Shown in pieces: positions 18,901-26,397 of a stretch of DNA of 64,000 nt; position 1 is the stretch's first letter; every line of letters starts with the position of its first letter. The notes under the pieces were generated by a model. That model had not been told where the DNA came from. It was given only the letters and a program-made list of their open reading frames with translations, and searched no databases. This stretch comes from LZORAL124-50-18 sp051208045 (GTDB lineage: Bacteria; Pseudomonadota; Gammaproteobacteria; Pseudomonadales; Oleiphilaceae). Where the stretch lies: the NCBI GenBank assembly GCA_051208045.1, contig JBPJFY010000001.1, forward strand, positions 62,001 through 126,000, given 5' to 3'. The position numbers were made by a program, and so were the translations under genes.

Positions 18901-19503
18901 AGCTCCGAGCAACTCTTTCGCAGAGAATTCTACCGTTTCATGCTGAACACGCAGTTCCCAGCCAATGAGCGCGACCAGCAACGCAAAGATGATACCAATT
19001 CCAAAAAACTGCTTGGCAATGCTGATTCGATTGATCGTACCCAAGACTTTCTTGACGCCGGTGGTTGATACATTCCCATGATCGAGTTTGATTTTGCCAC
19101 GCTTCAACTGATCAAAAGCTGCTTTCGCGCCAGCAATCTCCTCTCGGGATGGCTTGGTACGTACTGACATGTATTCCACAACCTGCCCGTTGTCCATCAC
19201 CGGGGTGACATTCGCTTTTACCCAGTAATAATTGCCCTGTTTGGTGCGATTTTTTACCAGCTGAATCCAGGGCCGTCCGGCCTTCAGGGTATCCCACAAG
19301 TCCTGAAAGGCTTCCGGGGGCATATCCGGGTGGCGGACAATATTGTGGTTCACGCCGATCAGCTCGGCTTCAGTAAAGCCGCTGATCTGGATGAACTCTT
19401 TATTAACGTAAGTAATGGCACCCTTTAAATCGGTTTTAGACACAAGTGTTTCCGTGTCGGACATATGGACTTCTGTGTCCGTGACCGGCATGTTCACTTT
19501 CAT
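15925..19503 (-). CDS. Methyl-accepting chemotaxis protein with three PAS domains (paralogue 2)
   Basis: 1192-residue paralogue of the neighbouring receptor with the same architecture: Aer-type PAS (18-118), transmembrane helices at about 165-183 and 463-485, helical sensor with HRGMTNAYLNG and GQARGLGAG, HAMP, two Aer2-type PAS domains with His610/Trp659 and His741/Trp790 at the same residue numbers, HAMP repeats, signalling domain and the C-terminal pentapeptide DWEEF. Here the first Aer2-type PAS keeps a second His (FHKNPAHQ) that is Tyr in paralogue 1. The N-terminal PAS and everything after about residue 680 are nearly identical to paralogue 1. The sensor region (about 135-480) is strongly diverged. 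It lies upstream in the same direction, with its own terminator in between. Confidence 0.92.
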   Translation of the reverse strand: MKVNMPVTDTEVHMSDTETLVSKTDLKGAITYVNKEFIQISGFTEAELIGVNHNIVRHPDMPPEAFQDLWDTLKAGRPWIQLVKNRTKQGNYYWVKANVTPVMDNGQVVEYMSVRTKPSREEIAGAKAAFDQLKRGKIKLDHGNVSTTGVKKVLGTINRISIAKQFFGIGIIFALLVALIGWELRVQHETVEFSAKELLGAEYITPIRTLLEKVPEHRGMTNAYLNGNKTFEPQILQRREEINATFKKAFVLDERLGGELKTTQKLNALKSAWDSLQNTAFSLNAPESFRQHSALIRNIQDLIVHAGDTSNLILDPDLDSFYAMDLVINKIPRLVEYMGQARGLGAGVIAAGYANEQQRERLIELMVSLDLGAAGVKASYTSGAEFSQETVAVLGAQAKSAIEAVDRFQARVLQLRQGNFSGDAQEFFGLGSRAISESFGLYDQTNAYLTELLERRVSKLDMKFNVIAFSTLFATLLVALSGFLVSRHILHTIRECLCTFYAIANGNYRYDIPMEGNNELTELTRSINSMRIKLGFDIEDSQARAAATQRIKEALDVCQTNVMLADESNNIIYMNHSIHGMFETAETDIRKDLPEFDAKKVLGENMDVFHKNPAHQQDVISKIKEPYNATIKIGGRTFALMATPVFGADGARMGTVVEWQDRTDILAQLEKEQRVANENLRIREALDNVSANVMVADKDRNIIYMNDAVIATLRNAQEDMRKDLPNFDVDKLQGASIDAFHKHPEHQIQLLENLKTTYNASIVVGGRHMDLAVNPIRNKAGERLGTVVEWKDRTIEVAVEKEIDQLVEAASHGDLTQRIALDGKSGFFHKLSTGLNDLVESASQILGDVGATIEAMAEGDLTRQIATEYRGEFETIRKNANLTNEKLSTIISQIREAANTVNTAANEIAQGNADLSQRTEEQASSLEETASSMEQMTSTVKQSADAANEANSLSLDARKKAQSGGEVVHQAIQAMGEILKASNRINDIIGVIDEIAFQTNLLALNAAVEAARAGEQGRGFAVVAGEVRNLSQRSAAAAKEIKDLIKDSVVKVEAGSTLVNESGDTLTALVHAVEKVAHMISEISNAANEQTSGIEQINQAVAQMDEMTQQNAALVEEASAASEAMSDQASNMNKLVSFFRLGDVTETYTATPARATGEELKTYQPARPPSAPGKASGGHSSFADDDDDWEEF

Positions 19504-19610
19504 CGCAGTACTCCCCGGAGGCTGTTATGACGAGGTAGAATGAGAAAAAATACGGCGGAAGCCTAATATAAGATTAGACGGAAATTGAATTGGTGCAGAA
19601 AAATCGGGGT

Positions 19611-19640
19611 AAAAGCCGGGCAGGGGAGGTGTCGCCCGGC
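19611..19640 (-). terminator. Terminator of smpB
   Basis: On the minus strand GCCGGGC (19640-19634) pairs with GCCCGGC (19621-19615), followed by TTTT. It lies 35 bases after the smpB stop. Confidence 0.75.
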
Positions 19641-19674
19641 ATAAATGGCGAGGGGGAGAAAAGGCGGGAGGGGG

Positions 19675-20154
19675 TTACCCCGCATGTTCGCGCACAACGC
19701 GCTGCTTCTGACGGTTCCAGTCGCGCTCTTTTTCTGTGGCGCGCTTGTCGTATTCTTTCTTGCCTTTAACCAGCGCAATCTCAGCCTTGACCTTATTGCC
19801 TTTCCAATACACAGCCAGGGCCACACAGGTGCAGCCGGTTTGGTTGATTTTGCCCAACAGCTTATCGAGTTCACGCCGGTGCAGGAGCAATTTGCGTGTG
19901 CGTGTCGGTTCCGCAATCACGTGGGTAGACGCCGATGACAATGGGCTGATGTGAGCACCCATGAGCCAGGCTTCGCCATTTTTAAAAAAAACGTAGGAGT
20001 CGGTAAGCTGGCATTTGCCGGCGCGAATGCTTTTCACTTCCCAGCCGGTGAGCGCCAGCCCAGCCTCGTACTTCTCGAGAATATGGTAGTCATGACGCGC
20101 TTTTTTGTTCAACGCAATGGTGCCGCCGGTGGTACTGTTCTTTTTTTTGCTCAT
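19675..20154 (-). CDS. smpB: SsrA-binding protein SmpB
   Basis: Binds tmRNA and brings it to stalled ribosomes during trans-translation. The 159 residues show the family core: HDYHILEKYEAGLALTGWEVKSIR near 23-46, the LTDSY segment, and a basic C-terminal tail (KGKKEYDKRATEKERDWNRQ) that mimics mRNA in the ribosomal entry channel. Length is normal for SmpB. No ssrA (tmRNA) gene is visible nearby. It is divergent from the transporter gene at 20386. Confidence 0.97.
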   Translation of the reverse strand: MSKKKNSTTGGTIALNKKARHDYHILEKYEAGLALTGWEVKSIRAGKCQLTDSYVFFKNGEAWLMGAHISPLSSASTHVIAEPTRTRKLLLHRRELDKLLGKINQTGCTCVALAVYWKGNKVKAEIALVKGKKEYDKRATEKERDWNRQKQRVVREHAG

Positions 20155-20385
20155 GAGGTTTCTAGCTAGTTCGTCGGTGGATTGTCGCGTCGCGTTGCAG
20201 TCGTGCAGATGGCCGGTTTTAGACTAAGCTCAACAATACCAATGAAAAAATCCGTTACACTGTTTCTCGTCAATACTCAGCGTCTCGTAAATATCAGGGA
20301 TCGAAGTGAATTTTTCAAGGGCAGTCTCTCTGAGGGCCGTGATTGTACAGCAAAACGATGAAGCAATGGAGCGCTTCTTGAATCT

Positions 20386-21828
20386 ATGAGTTATAAATAC
20401 GACCCAGTCAGCGCTTCGATCAATCGCAGCAGCACATTTTTTCTGGCGGCCACCGGCGCGGTGGTTGGCTTCAGTAATATCTGGAAATTTCCGGGCCTGA
20501 TGAGTCAGCATGGCGGATTGCTGTTTTTTCTTGTCTATCTGCTGTGTCTCTTTGCAATTTCCTGGCCGCTGCTGTGCCTGGAATTGGGCTTGGGGCGGAT
20601 CACGCGTCGTAACCCCATCAGTACGGCGGTATTGTTAGCCTCGCGCTCGAATGTCAGCAGCAGCTGGCAACTCTTTGTCTGGTTTGCGCTCTTTGCCGGG
20701 TTTATCGTATTAGCGTTTTACGCGCTGATCGGCGGGATGGCGCTGTCGTATGTCATCGCCTGCGCCTTTGGCTTTTTTAACGGGCAGTCCGCTGAGCAGG
20801 TGACGGACTTTCTGGGCATTTTCCAGCACAGTCCGTTGGAATTGTCCGCCTGGCATACGCTGTTTATGCTCTTCGTCATCGTGATTGTCAGTCGTGGGGT
20901 GCGGGATGGGCTCGGGCGCGCGGCCCGGCTGCTGGTGCCGATGCTTTTCTTTGCCCTGTATGTGTTTGTCTACCGGGAGTATGTGTCGGGGGATTTACCG
21001 GCGGCCACGGAGTATCTGTTTCGTCTGGAACCGGAAGAATTTACCTGGCAGGCTTTCCTCGAAGCGCTGAATCAGGCGTTTTTCACGTTGTCCCTCTGCA
21101 TGGGCGTGATGCTGGCCTTCGGCACATACATGCCCATGCAGATGTCTGTGGCGAAAACCGGTGCCGGGATTATCCTCGCGGACACCGTGTTTGCGGTGGC
21201 GGCCGCCGTCGTGGTTCTGCCGCTGGTCATCCCTTACCCCGAACTGCCGCAGTACGGATTTGGCCTGGTGTTTGAAAGTCTGCCCTGGCGGTTTGGGCAA
21301 ATGGAATTGGGGCAGTTCTGGGGAGGCGCATTTTTTGTGTTGTTGTCGCTGGCTGGCTGGAGTTCTGCGCTGGCTTTGGCAGAGCCCCTGGTGGCCAGTT
21401 TGGTGGAAACGCTGGCCATCACCCGGCGTACCGCCGCTGCATTGCTTTTTGTGGTGGTGTGGTTGCTGACCACAGCCATCGTCTATTCTCTCAGCGTATG
21501 GCAGTCGTTTCGGTTTGCGGGCCTGAGCCTGTTTGGGTTACTGGACTTTCTGTCCTCAAAGTTTCTCATTCCTACGGCCGGCATTCTAATGGTGATGTTT
21601 GTCAGTCGCCGGCTAAAGCCCGATTTGCTGTTGTCTCGCATGGAGTTTCGCTACACCTGGGCGTTTCCTGCCTTTCAATTTCACGTGAAATGGGTCGCGC
21701 CGGTCGCTTTGGTGATCATTTTTCTTTCCGGTCTCCAGAAGCTCACCCTGTCCACGTGCGAAACCGTGGGCAATCAGGAGCTGTTGATTTGTTCACTTCT
21801 GAACTTGCGTGGGTTTGACGATTCCTGA
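20386..21828 (+). CDS. Sodium-dependent neurotransmitter-symporter-family transporter
   Basis: 480-residue membrane protein of the NSS (LeuT-like) family, which imports amino acids or related amines with sodium. The first helix carries the family signature GAVVGFSNIWKFPG (about residues 26-39). It is followed by about ten further hydrophobic helices and an unwound-type SGDLPAATEYLF loop. Substrate cannot be predicted. No good ribosome binding site is visible before ATG 20386, so the start is less certain, although residues 1-25 are short and polar as expected. It separates smpB from ratA. A promoter for ratA lies in its 3' end. Confidence 0.9.
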   Translation: MSYKYDPVSASINRSSTFFLAATGAVVGFSNIWKFPGLMSQHGGLLFFLVYLLCLFAISWPLLCLELGLGRITRRNPISTAVLLASRSNVSSSWQLFVWFALFAGFIVLAFYALIGGMALSYVIACAFGFFNGQSAEQVTDFLGIFQHSPLELSAWHTLFMLFVIVIVSRGVRDGLGRAARLLVPMLFFALYVFVYREYVSGDLPAATEYLFRLEPEEFTWQAFLEALNQAFFTLSLCMGVMLAFGTYMPMQMSVAKTGAGIILADTVFAVAAAVVVLPLVIPYPELPQYGFGLVFESLPWRFGQMELGQFWGGAFFVLLSLAGWSSALALAEPLVASLVETLAITRRTAAALLFVVVWLLTTAIVYSLSVWQSFRFAGLSLFGLLDFLSSKFLIPTAGILMVMFVSRRLKPDLLLSRMEFRYTWAFPAFQFHVKWVAPVALVIIFLSGLQKLTLSTCETVGNQELLICSLLNLRGFDDS

Positions 21829-21841
21829 AGCATGCTATAAT
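21815..21841 (+). promoter_or_regulatory. Candidate sigma-70 promoter for ratA-rnfH
   Basis: TTGACG at 21815-21820 and a perfect TATAAT at 21836-21841 are separated by 15 bases (TTTGAC with a 16-base spacer is the alternative). It overlaps the end of the transporter gene and lies about 40 bases before the ratA start. Confidence 0.5.
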
Positions 21842-21881
21842 GCGCCTCCGTCCCTGAGTGATCGAAAGAGGTTGTGGTTGT

Positions 21882-22337
21882 ATGGCTCAGAAAGTTGAAC
21901 GCAGTGCATTGGTGATGCACTCCGCTGAGCGCATGTTTGATTTAGTGAATGACGTGCTGTCCTATCCCAAATTTTTGCCCTGGTGTGCCGGAGCCGAAGT
22001 GCACAGCAGCGAACAATCGCAACTCATTGCCTCGCTCGATATCGAAAAAGGCGCGGTACGGCAGCGCTTTACCACCCGGAATCACCTGTCTTCCCCGGAG
22101 CAGATCACCATTGAGCTGGTCGATGGCCCCTTTCGTCTGCTGAAAGGCGGCTGGACATTCTCACAGCTGGGGGATAACGCGTCGAAAGTCAGTTTGAGTT
22201 TGCACTTTGAGTTCAATGGCATGCTTTCCAAATTTGCCTTGGCCTCCGTTTTTTCTCAGGCGGCTAACTCACTGGTGGATGCTTTTTGTGCGCGTGCCAA
22301 TGAAGTCTATGGCACCCAGCCGCTTGCACTGGTTTGA
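21882..22337 (+). CDS. ratA: RatA-like START/coenzyme Q-binding family protein
   Basis: 151-residue small protein of the RatA/Coq10 polyketide-cyclase fold. The ERSALVMHSAERMFDLVNDV opening and SYPKFLPWCAGAEV are diagnostic. In E. coli RatA was described as interfering with 70S assembly, whereas the eukaryotic homologue Coq10 binds ubiquinone; the true role is debated. ATG 21882 matches the family start and has GAGG 10 bases upstream; an 8-residue extension is possible. rnfH follows with a 15-base gap, so the two are co-transcribed. Confidence 0.9.
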   Translation: MAQKVERSALVMHSAERMFDLVNDVLSYPKFLPWCAGAEVHSSEQSQLIASLDIEKGAVRQRFTTRNHLSSPEQITIELVDGPFRLLKGGWTFSQLGDNASKVSLSLHFEFNGMLSKFALASVFSQAANSLVDAFCARANEVYGTQPLALV

Positions 22338-22352
22338 GTGAAGGAGTACCTG

Positions 22353-22646
22353 ATGAAACCTCAAACGATCACCGTTGAAGTCGCGTATGCGATGCCGGAA
22401 AAACAGCTGATTCTGCCTGTTGCTGTGGAAGAGGGCGCGACCATGATGGAAGCCGTGGTGAGTTCCAATATCACCGCACACTTTCCTCAAATCGATCTGA
22501 ACAGCGATAAAATGGGATTATTTGGCAAGGCAGTGAAAGATCCGACCACCCACGTGTTACAAGCGGGCGATCGGGTAGAGATTTATCGCCCGCTCAAGAT
22601 CGATCCCAAGCAGGCACGCGTCAATCGCGCCAAGAAAAAAGCTTAG
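22353..22646 (+). CDS. rnfH: RnfH-family protein
   Basis: 97-residue ubiquitin-like beta-grasp protein of the RnfH (UPF0125) family. ITVEVAYAMPEKQLIL at the start and GDRVEIYRPLKIDPKQARVNRA at the end are characteristic. The name comes from proximity to rnf genes in some species; a function is not established, and no rnf genes are seen here. AAGGAG lies 6 bases before ATG 22353, which is therefore preferred over the GTG at 22338. The ratA-rnfH pair is conserved across gammaproteobacteria and resembles a toxin-antitoxin layout, though that reading is disputed. Confidence 0.9.
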   Translation: MKPQTITVEVAYAMPEKQLILPVAVEEGATMMEAVVSSNITAHFPQIDLNSDKMGLFGKAVKDPTTHVLQAGDRVEIYRPLKIDPKQARVNRAKKKA

Positions 22647-22721
22647 TAGCTCATTCTGTAATTATTAGCCCAAGGCGGTCAAATAAAAAACGTTCGATTC
22701 ATGCACCGGGAGAATGCTTGC

Positions 22722-23063
22722 TCAGTAGGCAGGCGTGTCTTCCAGTAGGGCAGCCTCGTAGTGGCTGAATTTACGCTGCGCGTCATAAAAAACGGTGACA
22801 CGCTGGGTTTGGATTTTGCCGCCAGCTTTCTGGAAGGTATAAAGATAGCCTTCCTTGGTGTGGTCGAAGGTGTTGATGAGTGAGGGCGAGCCGAGCACAA
22901 AATGCACTTGTTTCGGCGTCATGCCGGGTTTCAGTGCGTCCAGATCGGACTGCTTCACGATGGTGCCCTGCTGCACATTAATCTTGTAAACGCCAGGGAA
23001 TGCACATCCGGCGAGGGTGATGATCCCCAGAAACAGTGTGATGACGCGAAGCGATTTCCGCAT
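22722..23063 (-). CDS. bamE: Outer membrane assembly lipoprotein BamE (OmlA/SmpA)
   Basis: Small lipoprotein subunit of the BAM complex, which inserts beta-barrel proteins into the outer membrane. The 113 residues start with a signal peptide MRKSLRVITLFLGIITLAGC whose lipobox LAGC gives the lipidated Cys20. The conserved FPGVYKINVQQG follows at once, then LKPGMTPKQVHFVLGSP. The start ATG 23063 gives the normal signal peptide; ATG 23081, six codons upstream, is possible, and the longer frame to 23192 is not. It is divergent from fur, as in Pseudomonas. Confidence 0.93.
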   Translation of the reverse strand: MRKSLRVITLFLGIITLAGCAFPGVYKINVQQGTIVKQSDLDALKPGMTPKQVHFVLGSPSLINTFDHTKEGYLYTFQKAGGKIQTQRVTVFYDAQRKFSHYEAALLEDTPAY

Positions 23064-23306
23064 GAAGGTGTCTGCCTGCATTAAAATCTCAGTGTGTTGG
23101 TTAGCATGTGTGCGGGAGTGCATTCTTCGCGGGAGGAGAATGAACGCATTGAACAGGAAATGATTCTTATTTGCTGTTATTATACGAGACACCCCGTGAT
23201 GTGCTCAAAGGCGCATCATACCTGAAATATTCGTCAAGTGTTACTGTTGCGCCGGAAGAATCTTCCTGCTTACTGGCACGGCGTGATCAATCCGTAAGGT
23301 ATCTGT

Positions 23307-23714
23307 ATGGTAGATGGAAATAAAGAACTGAAAAAAGCGGGCCTGAAAGTCACGCTGCCGCGCGTCAAAATCCTGGAAATCCTTGAGAGTGCCAAGGATC
23401 ACCACATGAGTGCGGAAGATGTGTATAAAACCCTGCTGGATGCAGGTGATGATGTGGGGCTGGCGACCGTGTACCGGGTGCTGACTCAGTTTGAGACCGC
23501 CGGATTGGTGGAGCGACACAACTTTGAAAGCGGGCATGCCGTGTTTGAGTTGTCCGGCGATGATCACCACGATCACATGGTGTGCACAAAAACCGGGAAG
23601 GTCATCGAGTTCTTCGATCCGGTCATTGAGCAGCGCCAGAAAGAAATTGCGAAAGAGCATGGCTTTGAGATCGTAGATCACAGCCTCACGCTCTACGTAA
23701 AACCAGCAAAATAA
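23307..23714 (+). CDS. fur: Ferric uptake regulator Fur
   Basis: Iron-dependent DNA-binding repressor of iron uptake genes. The 135 residues show the winged-helix domain (GLKVTLPRVKILEILES, then LATVYRVLTQFETAGLVERH as recognition region) and the C-terminal metal and dimer domain with the His-rich GDDHHDHMVC. Only one Cys is present (in HMVC), so the CxxC structural zinc sites of E. coli Fur are absent. As I recall, Pseudomonas Fur is similar. AAGG precedes ATG 23307. It is divergent from bamE across about 240 bases, with no obvious Fur box that I can assert. Confidence 0.96.
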   Translation: MVDGNKELKKAGLKVTLPRVKILEILESAKDHHMSAEDVYKTLLDAGDDVGLATVYRVLTQFETAGLVERHNFESGHAVFELSGDDHHDHMVCTKTGKVIEFFDPVIEQRQKEIAKEHGFEIVDHSLTLYVKPAK

Positions 23715-23761
23715 GTCCTGCCTGTTTTCGGTAATGCGCGTCTGTTTTCGTAAAACGTGCG

Positions 23762-25429
23762 TTACCCTTCGGTGCTGGCTGTTGTCAGCATCTCCTCGGC
23801 ATGTTTTCGGGTGGTTTCGGTAATGTCCATGCCGCCCAGCATGCGTGCCACTTCTTCGGTACGATGATTCGATTCCAGATACACAATGGAGGATTCGGTC
23901 TGCCCTTCCTGAATGGTTTTACTGACATGCAAATGGTGGTGGCCGCAGGAAGCCACCTGGGGTAAATGTGTGACGCAGAGAATCTGGCCCTGTCTGCCGA
24001 GCCCTTGGAGCAATCTTCCTACCACTTCAGCGGTGCCGCCGCCGATACCCACATCCACTTCATCAAAAACGAGTGTCGGTATGACGGTAGATTGCGCCAG
24101 AATCACCTGGATCGCCAAGCTGATGCGCGAGAGTTCGCCGCCCGACGCCACTTTCACCAGCGGTTTGGCAGGCTGACCGGGATTCATGGAGACCAGAAAC
24201 TCAGTGGTTTCGAGGCCGTGTACCGAAAATTTTGTTGTTGGAGTCAACTCGGTGCAGAACGTCACGGAAGGCATGTGCAGCGTTTTGAGTTGTGCTGTAA
24301 TGGCCTGGTTCAAGCGCTCGGCCGCCGCTCGGCGCTTGGTCGAAAGCGATTCTGCCTGGGTCTGATAGGTTTCCGCCAGGCGTGCGGTCTGCTGCGTCAG
24401 TACGTCAATACTCTCTTCCCCGTTTTCGTAGGCACTTAACTCCTGTGCCAGCTTTTCCAGCAACGCGGGTAAATCTTCCGGGTTGACGCGGTGTTTACGT
24501 GCAAGTTGATAGGCCGTAGACAGGCGGTCCTCCACCTCTTGCAGACGGGCGGGGTCGGTATCGAGATTATCGACGAAGTTCCGCAACGTCGTGCTGGCCT
24601 CTTCCACTTGAATGCGAGCTTCTTCGAGCAAGCTGGCGGCTTCTTCAATCGCTGAGTTCTGGCTCAGCTGCCCCAGTTGATGCATCGCGGCACTGAGCTG
24701 GTCCGCAATCGAAGCTTCCTGTTCGGAGCACAGCGAAATGACCTGATGGCCCGTGTGAATGACTTCACCGGCATTGGCCAGCAAGGATTGTTCTGATTCC
24801 AGTGCTTCAATTTCGCCCTCGCGTAGACTCAGGTTGTCCAGCTCCTGAACCTGAAAAGAGATCAGTTGCTGGCGGGCATCCCGTTCCTCGGAGCTGGATT
24901 GCAGTTCCTCCAGTTTGCTCTGGCTCTTTTGCCACTGCCGGAAGGCGGTGGCGACGGCTTCGGTCAGCGCTTCGCACTGGGCAAAAGCATCCAGAAAGGC
25001 TTGATGCTTATCCTTACGCAGCAAAGACTGATGTTCATGCTGGCTGTGAATGTCGATGAGCATTTCACCCAGTTGTCGCAATTGCTGCATCGGCGCCGGG
25101 CGACCATTGATGTAGCCTCGGGAGCGGCCCTCTGCCGTAATGACGCGCCGCAATATGCATTCGTCACCCTCGTCCAGGTCATTTTCCGTCAGCCAGTGTT
25201 TTGCCCCCGGCAGCGTGCTGAGATCAAATGCGGCGGAGATATCGGCTTTCTGCTCCCCGTGCCGCACTACGCCGGCATCCGTTCGATCCCCCAGCGCCAG
25301 CGCCAGCGCATCCAGAATGATGGACTTACCAGCCCCGGTTTCCCCTGTAATGACCGTCATGCCAGGCTTGATGATCAGATTCAGGTTTTTGGCAATGGCG
25401 AAATTACTGACGCTAAGTTGGTTAAGCAC
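23762..25429 (-). CDS. recN: DNA repair protein RecN
   Basis: SMC-like ATPase acting in double-strand break repair. The 555 residues have Walker A GETGAGKS near 30-37, two coiled-coil arms between about 150 and 370, the signature segment VASGGELSRISLAIQ, and Walker B LVFDEVDVGIGG near the C-terminus. The start is a GTG at 25429 with CGGAGT about 6 bases upstream and the typical opening LNQLSVSNFAIA. It is divergent from grpE. Confidence 0.96.
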   Translation of the reverse strand: MLNQLSVSNFAIAKNLNLIIKPGMTVITGETGAGKSIILDALALALGDRTDAGVVRHGEQKADISAAFDLSTLPGAKHWLTENDLDEGDECILRRVITAEGRSRGYINGRPAPMQQLRQLGEMLIDIHSQHEHQSLLRKDKHQAFLDAFAQCEALTEAVATAFRQWQKSQSKLEELQSSSEERDARQQLISFQVQELDNLSLREGEIEALESEQSLLANAGEVIHTGHQVISLCSEQEASIADQLSAAMHQLGQLSQNSAIEEAASLLEEARIQVEEASTTLRNFVDNLDTDPARLQEVEDRLSTAYQLARKHRVNPEDLPALLEKLAQELSAYENGEESIDVLTQQTARLAETYQTQAESLSTKRRAAAERLNQAITAQLKTLHMPSVTFCTELTPTTKFSVHGLETTEFLVSMNPGQPAKPLVKVASGGELSRISLAIQVILAQSTVIPTLVFDEVDVGIGGGTAEVVGRLLQGLGRQGQILCVTHLPQVASCGHHHLHVSKTIQEGQTESSIVYLESNHRTEEVARMLGGMDITETTRKHAEEMLTTASTEG

Positions 25430-25520
25430 CGCAGACTCCGGCTAGATAATGAGGAAGATTGTATCGCTGTATACCTGAAACCATTTTTTTTGACAAATGG
25501 AAATTCATTTCCGCCGACTC

Positions 25521-25547
25521 TTGAAAAAAAAGAGAATGCCCTCATAA
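25521..25547 (+). promoter_or_regulatory. Candidate heat-shock (sigma-32) promoter of grpE
   Basis: A perfect -35 CTTGAAA at 25521-25527 is followed after 12 bases by CCCTCATA, close to the sigma-32 -10 consensus CCCCATNT. The spacer is one base shorter than usual. It lies about 100 bases before the grpE start, where a heat-shock promoter is expected. Confidence 0.55.
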
Positions 25548-25648
25548 CTGCCTGCATCTTGACCGGGCGCGTACCGGTGCACACGAAAGATCGCTGTATG
25601 ACGGCGAGTCAGTATGAAGGCAATCAGAAATTTCGGGAGAACGTTGGC

Positions 25649-26269
25649 ATGAGTTCAGAAGAATTCAAAACCCAGAACGAGGCAGAGTCCATGGCGGAAT
25701 CTGTTGAGCAGGACACCCCTGAAGCGGCGGCAGAGGCGGCTGCGGAAGAGATGAATGCTCAGGAGAATCTAGCAGAGGCCCCGTCGGACCAGAGCGCAGA
25801 GTTGATCGAGGAAGTAGCGAAATACAAAGACCAGCTGATCCGCACACAAGCCGAAATGGAAAATGTGCGACGTCGAGCGGAGATGGATGTGGAAAAAGCC
25901 CACAAATTTGCGCTGGACAAATTTGCCAAAGATCTCCTGCCTGTCGTCGACAGCCTGGAAAAAGCCATTGAAACTGCGCAGGGTGAGGATGAGGCGCTGG
26001 CCGGTATTCGCCAAGGCGTTGAAATGACTCTGAGTATGTTTTTGTCCACACTGAATCGCTTTAACCTGGAGCAGTTGGACCCCGTGGGTGAGCCCTTTGA
26101 TCCGCAATTTCACGAAGCCATGTCCATGGTGGATGCACCGAATGCAGAGCCAAACTCCGTCATCGCCGTTATGCAGAAAGGCTATGTGTTGAATGGTCGC
26201 CTGGTGCGTCCGGCAATGGTGATGGTATCCAAGGCGCAGGCAGGCACCCGCGTCGACGAGCAGGCATAA
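25649..26269 (+). CDS. grpE: Nucleotide exchange factor GrpE
   Basis: Releases ADP from DnaK in the chaperone cycle. The 206 residues have an acidic, Ala/Glu-rich N-terminus (1-50), a long helix (about 50-110, with RTQAEMENVRRRAEMDVEKA), and the beta domain with FDPQFHEAMSMVDAPNAEPN and VLNGRLVRPAMVMVSK near the C-terminus. The open frame extends far upstream, but ATG 25649 is preferred because GGGAGA lies about 8 bases before it. An in-frame ATG at 25598 is less likely. dnaK follows after 128 bases. Confidence 0.95.
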   Translation: MSSEEFKTQNEAESMAESVEQDTPEAAAEAAAEEMNAQENLAEAPSDQSAELIEEVAKYKDQLIRTQAEMENVRRRAEMDVEKAHKFALDKFAKDLLPVVDSLEKAIETAQGEDEALAGIRQGVEMTLSMFLSTLNRFNLEQLDPVGEPFDPQFHEAMSMVDAPNAEPNSVIAVMQKGYVLNGRLVRPAMVMVSKAQAGTRVDEQA

Positions 26270-26284
26270 CGAATGCTACAGGCC

Positions 26285-26312
26285 TTGAATTCAAAATATT
26301 CGGGCTTATATA
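26285..26312 (+). promoter_or_regulatory. Candidate promoter for dnaK
   Basis: TTGAAT at 26285-26290 and TATATA at 26307-26312 with a 16-base spacer resemble a sigma-70 promoter. The sequence CCTTGAA at its left edge also resembles a sigma-32 -35 box. It lies in the grpE-dnaK gap. Confidence 0.4.
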
Positions 26313-26397
26313 GAGGGTAAGCTAAGCAAAGGCGAGTCGCCGGCGCTGAAAATTTAGAACGCCTTTCAGGGAAGCCTGAAAAGATTGGGAGCAGAAT

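Noticed and set aside
12178..19503. The tandem receptor genes as a mobile or repeated element
   Set aside because: The similarity is between coding regions with many synonymous differences and no flanking repeats, so it is an old gene duplication.
21882..22646. ratA-rnfH as a toxin-antitoxin module
   Set aside because: The proposal exists for E. coli, but the conserved fold, synteny and house-keeping context here do not support a toxin role.
24866..25648. Upstream extension of the grpE frame by 261 residues
   Set aside because: It runs antisense to recN and carries no GrpE homology; the ribosome binding site and family start support ATG 25649.
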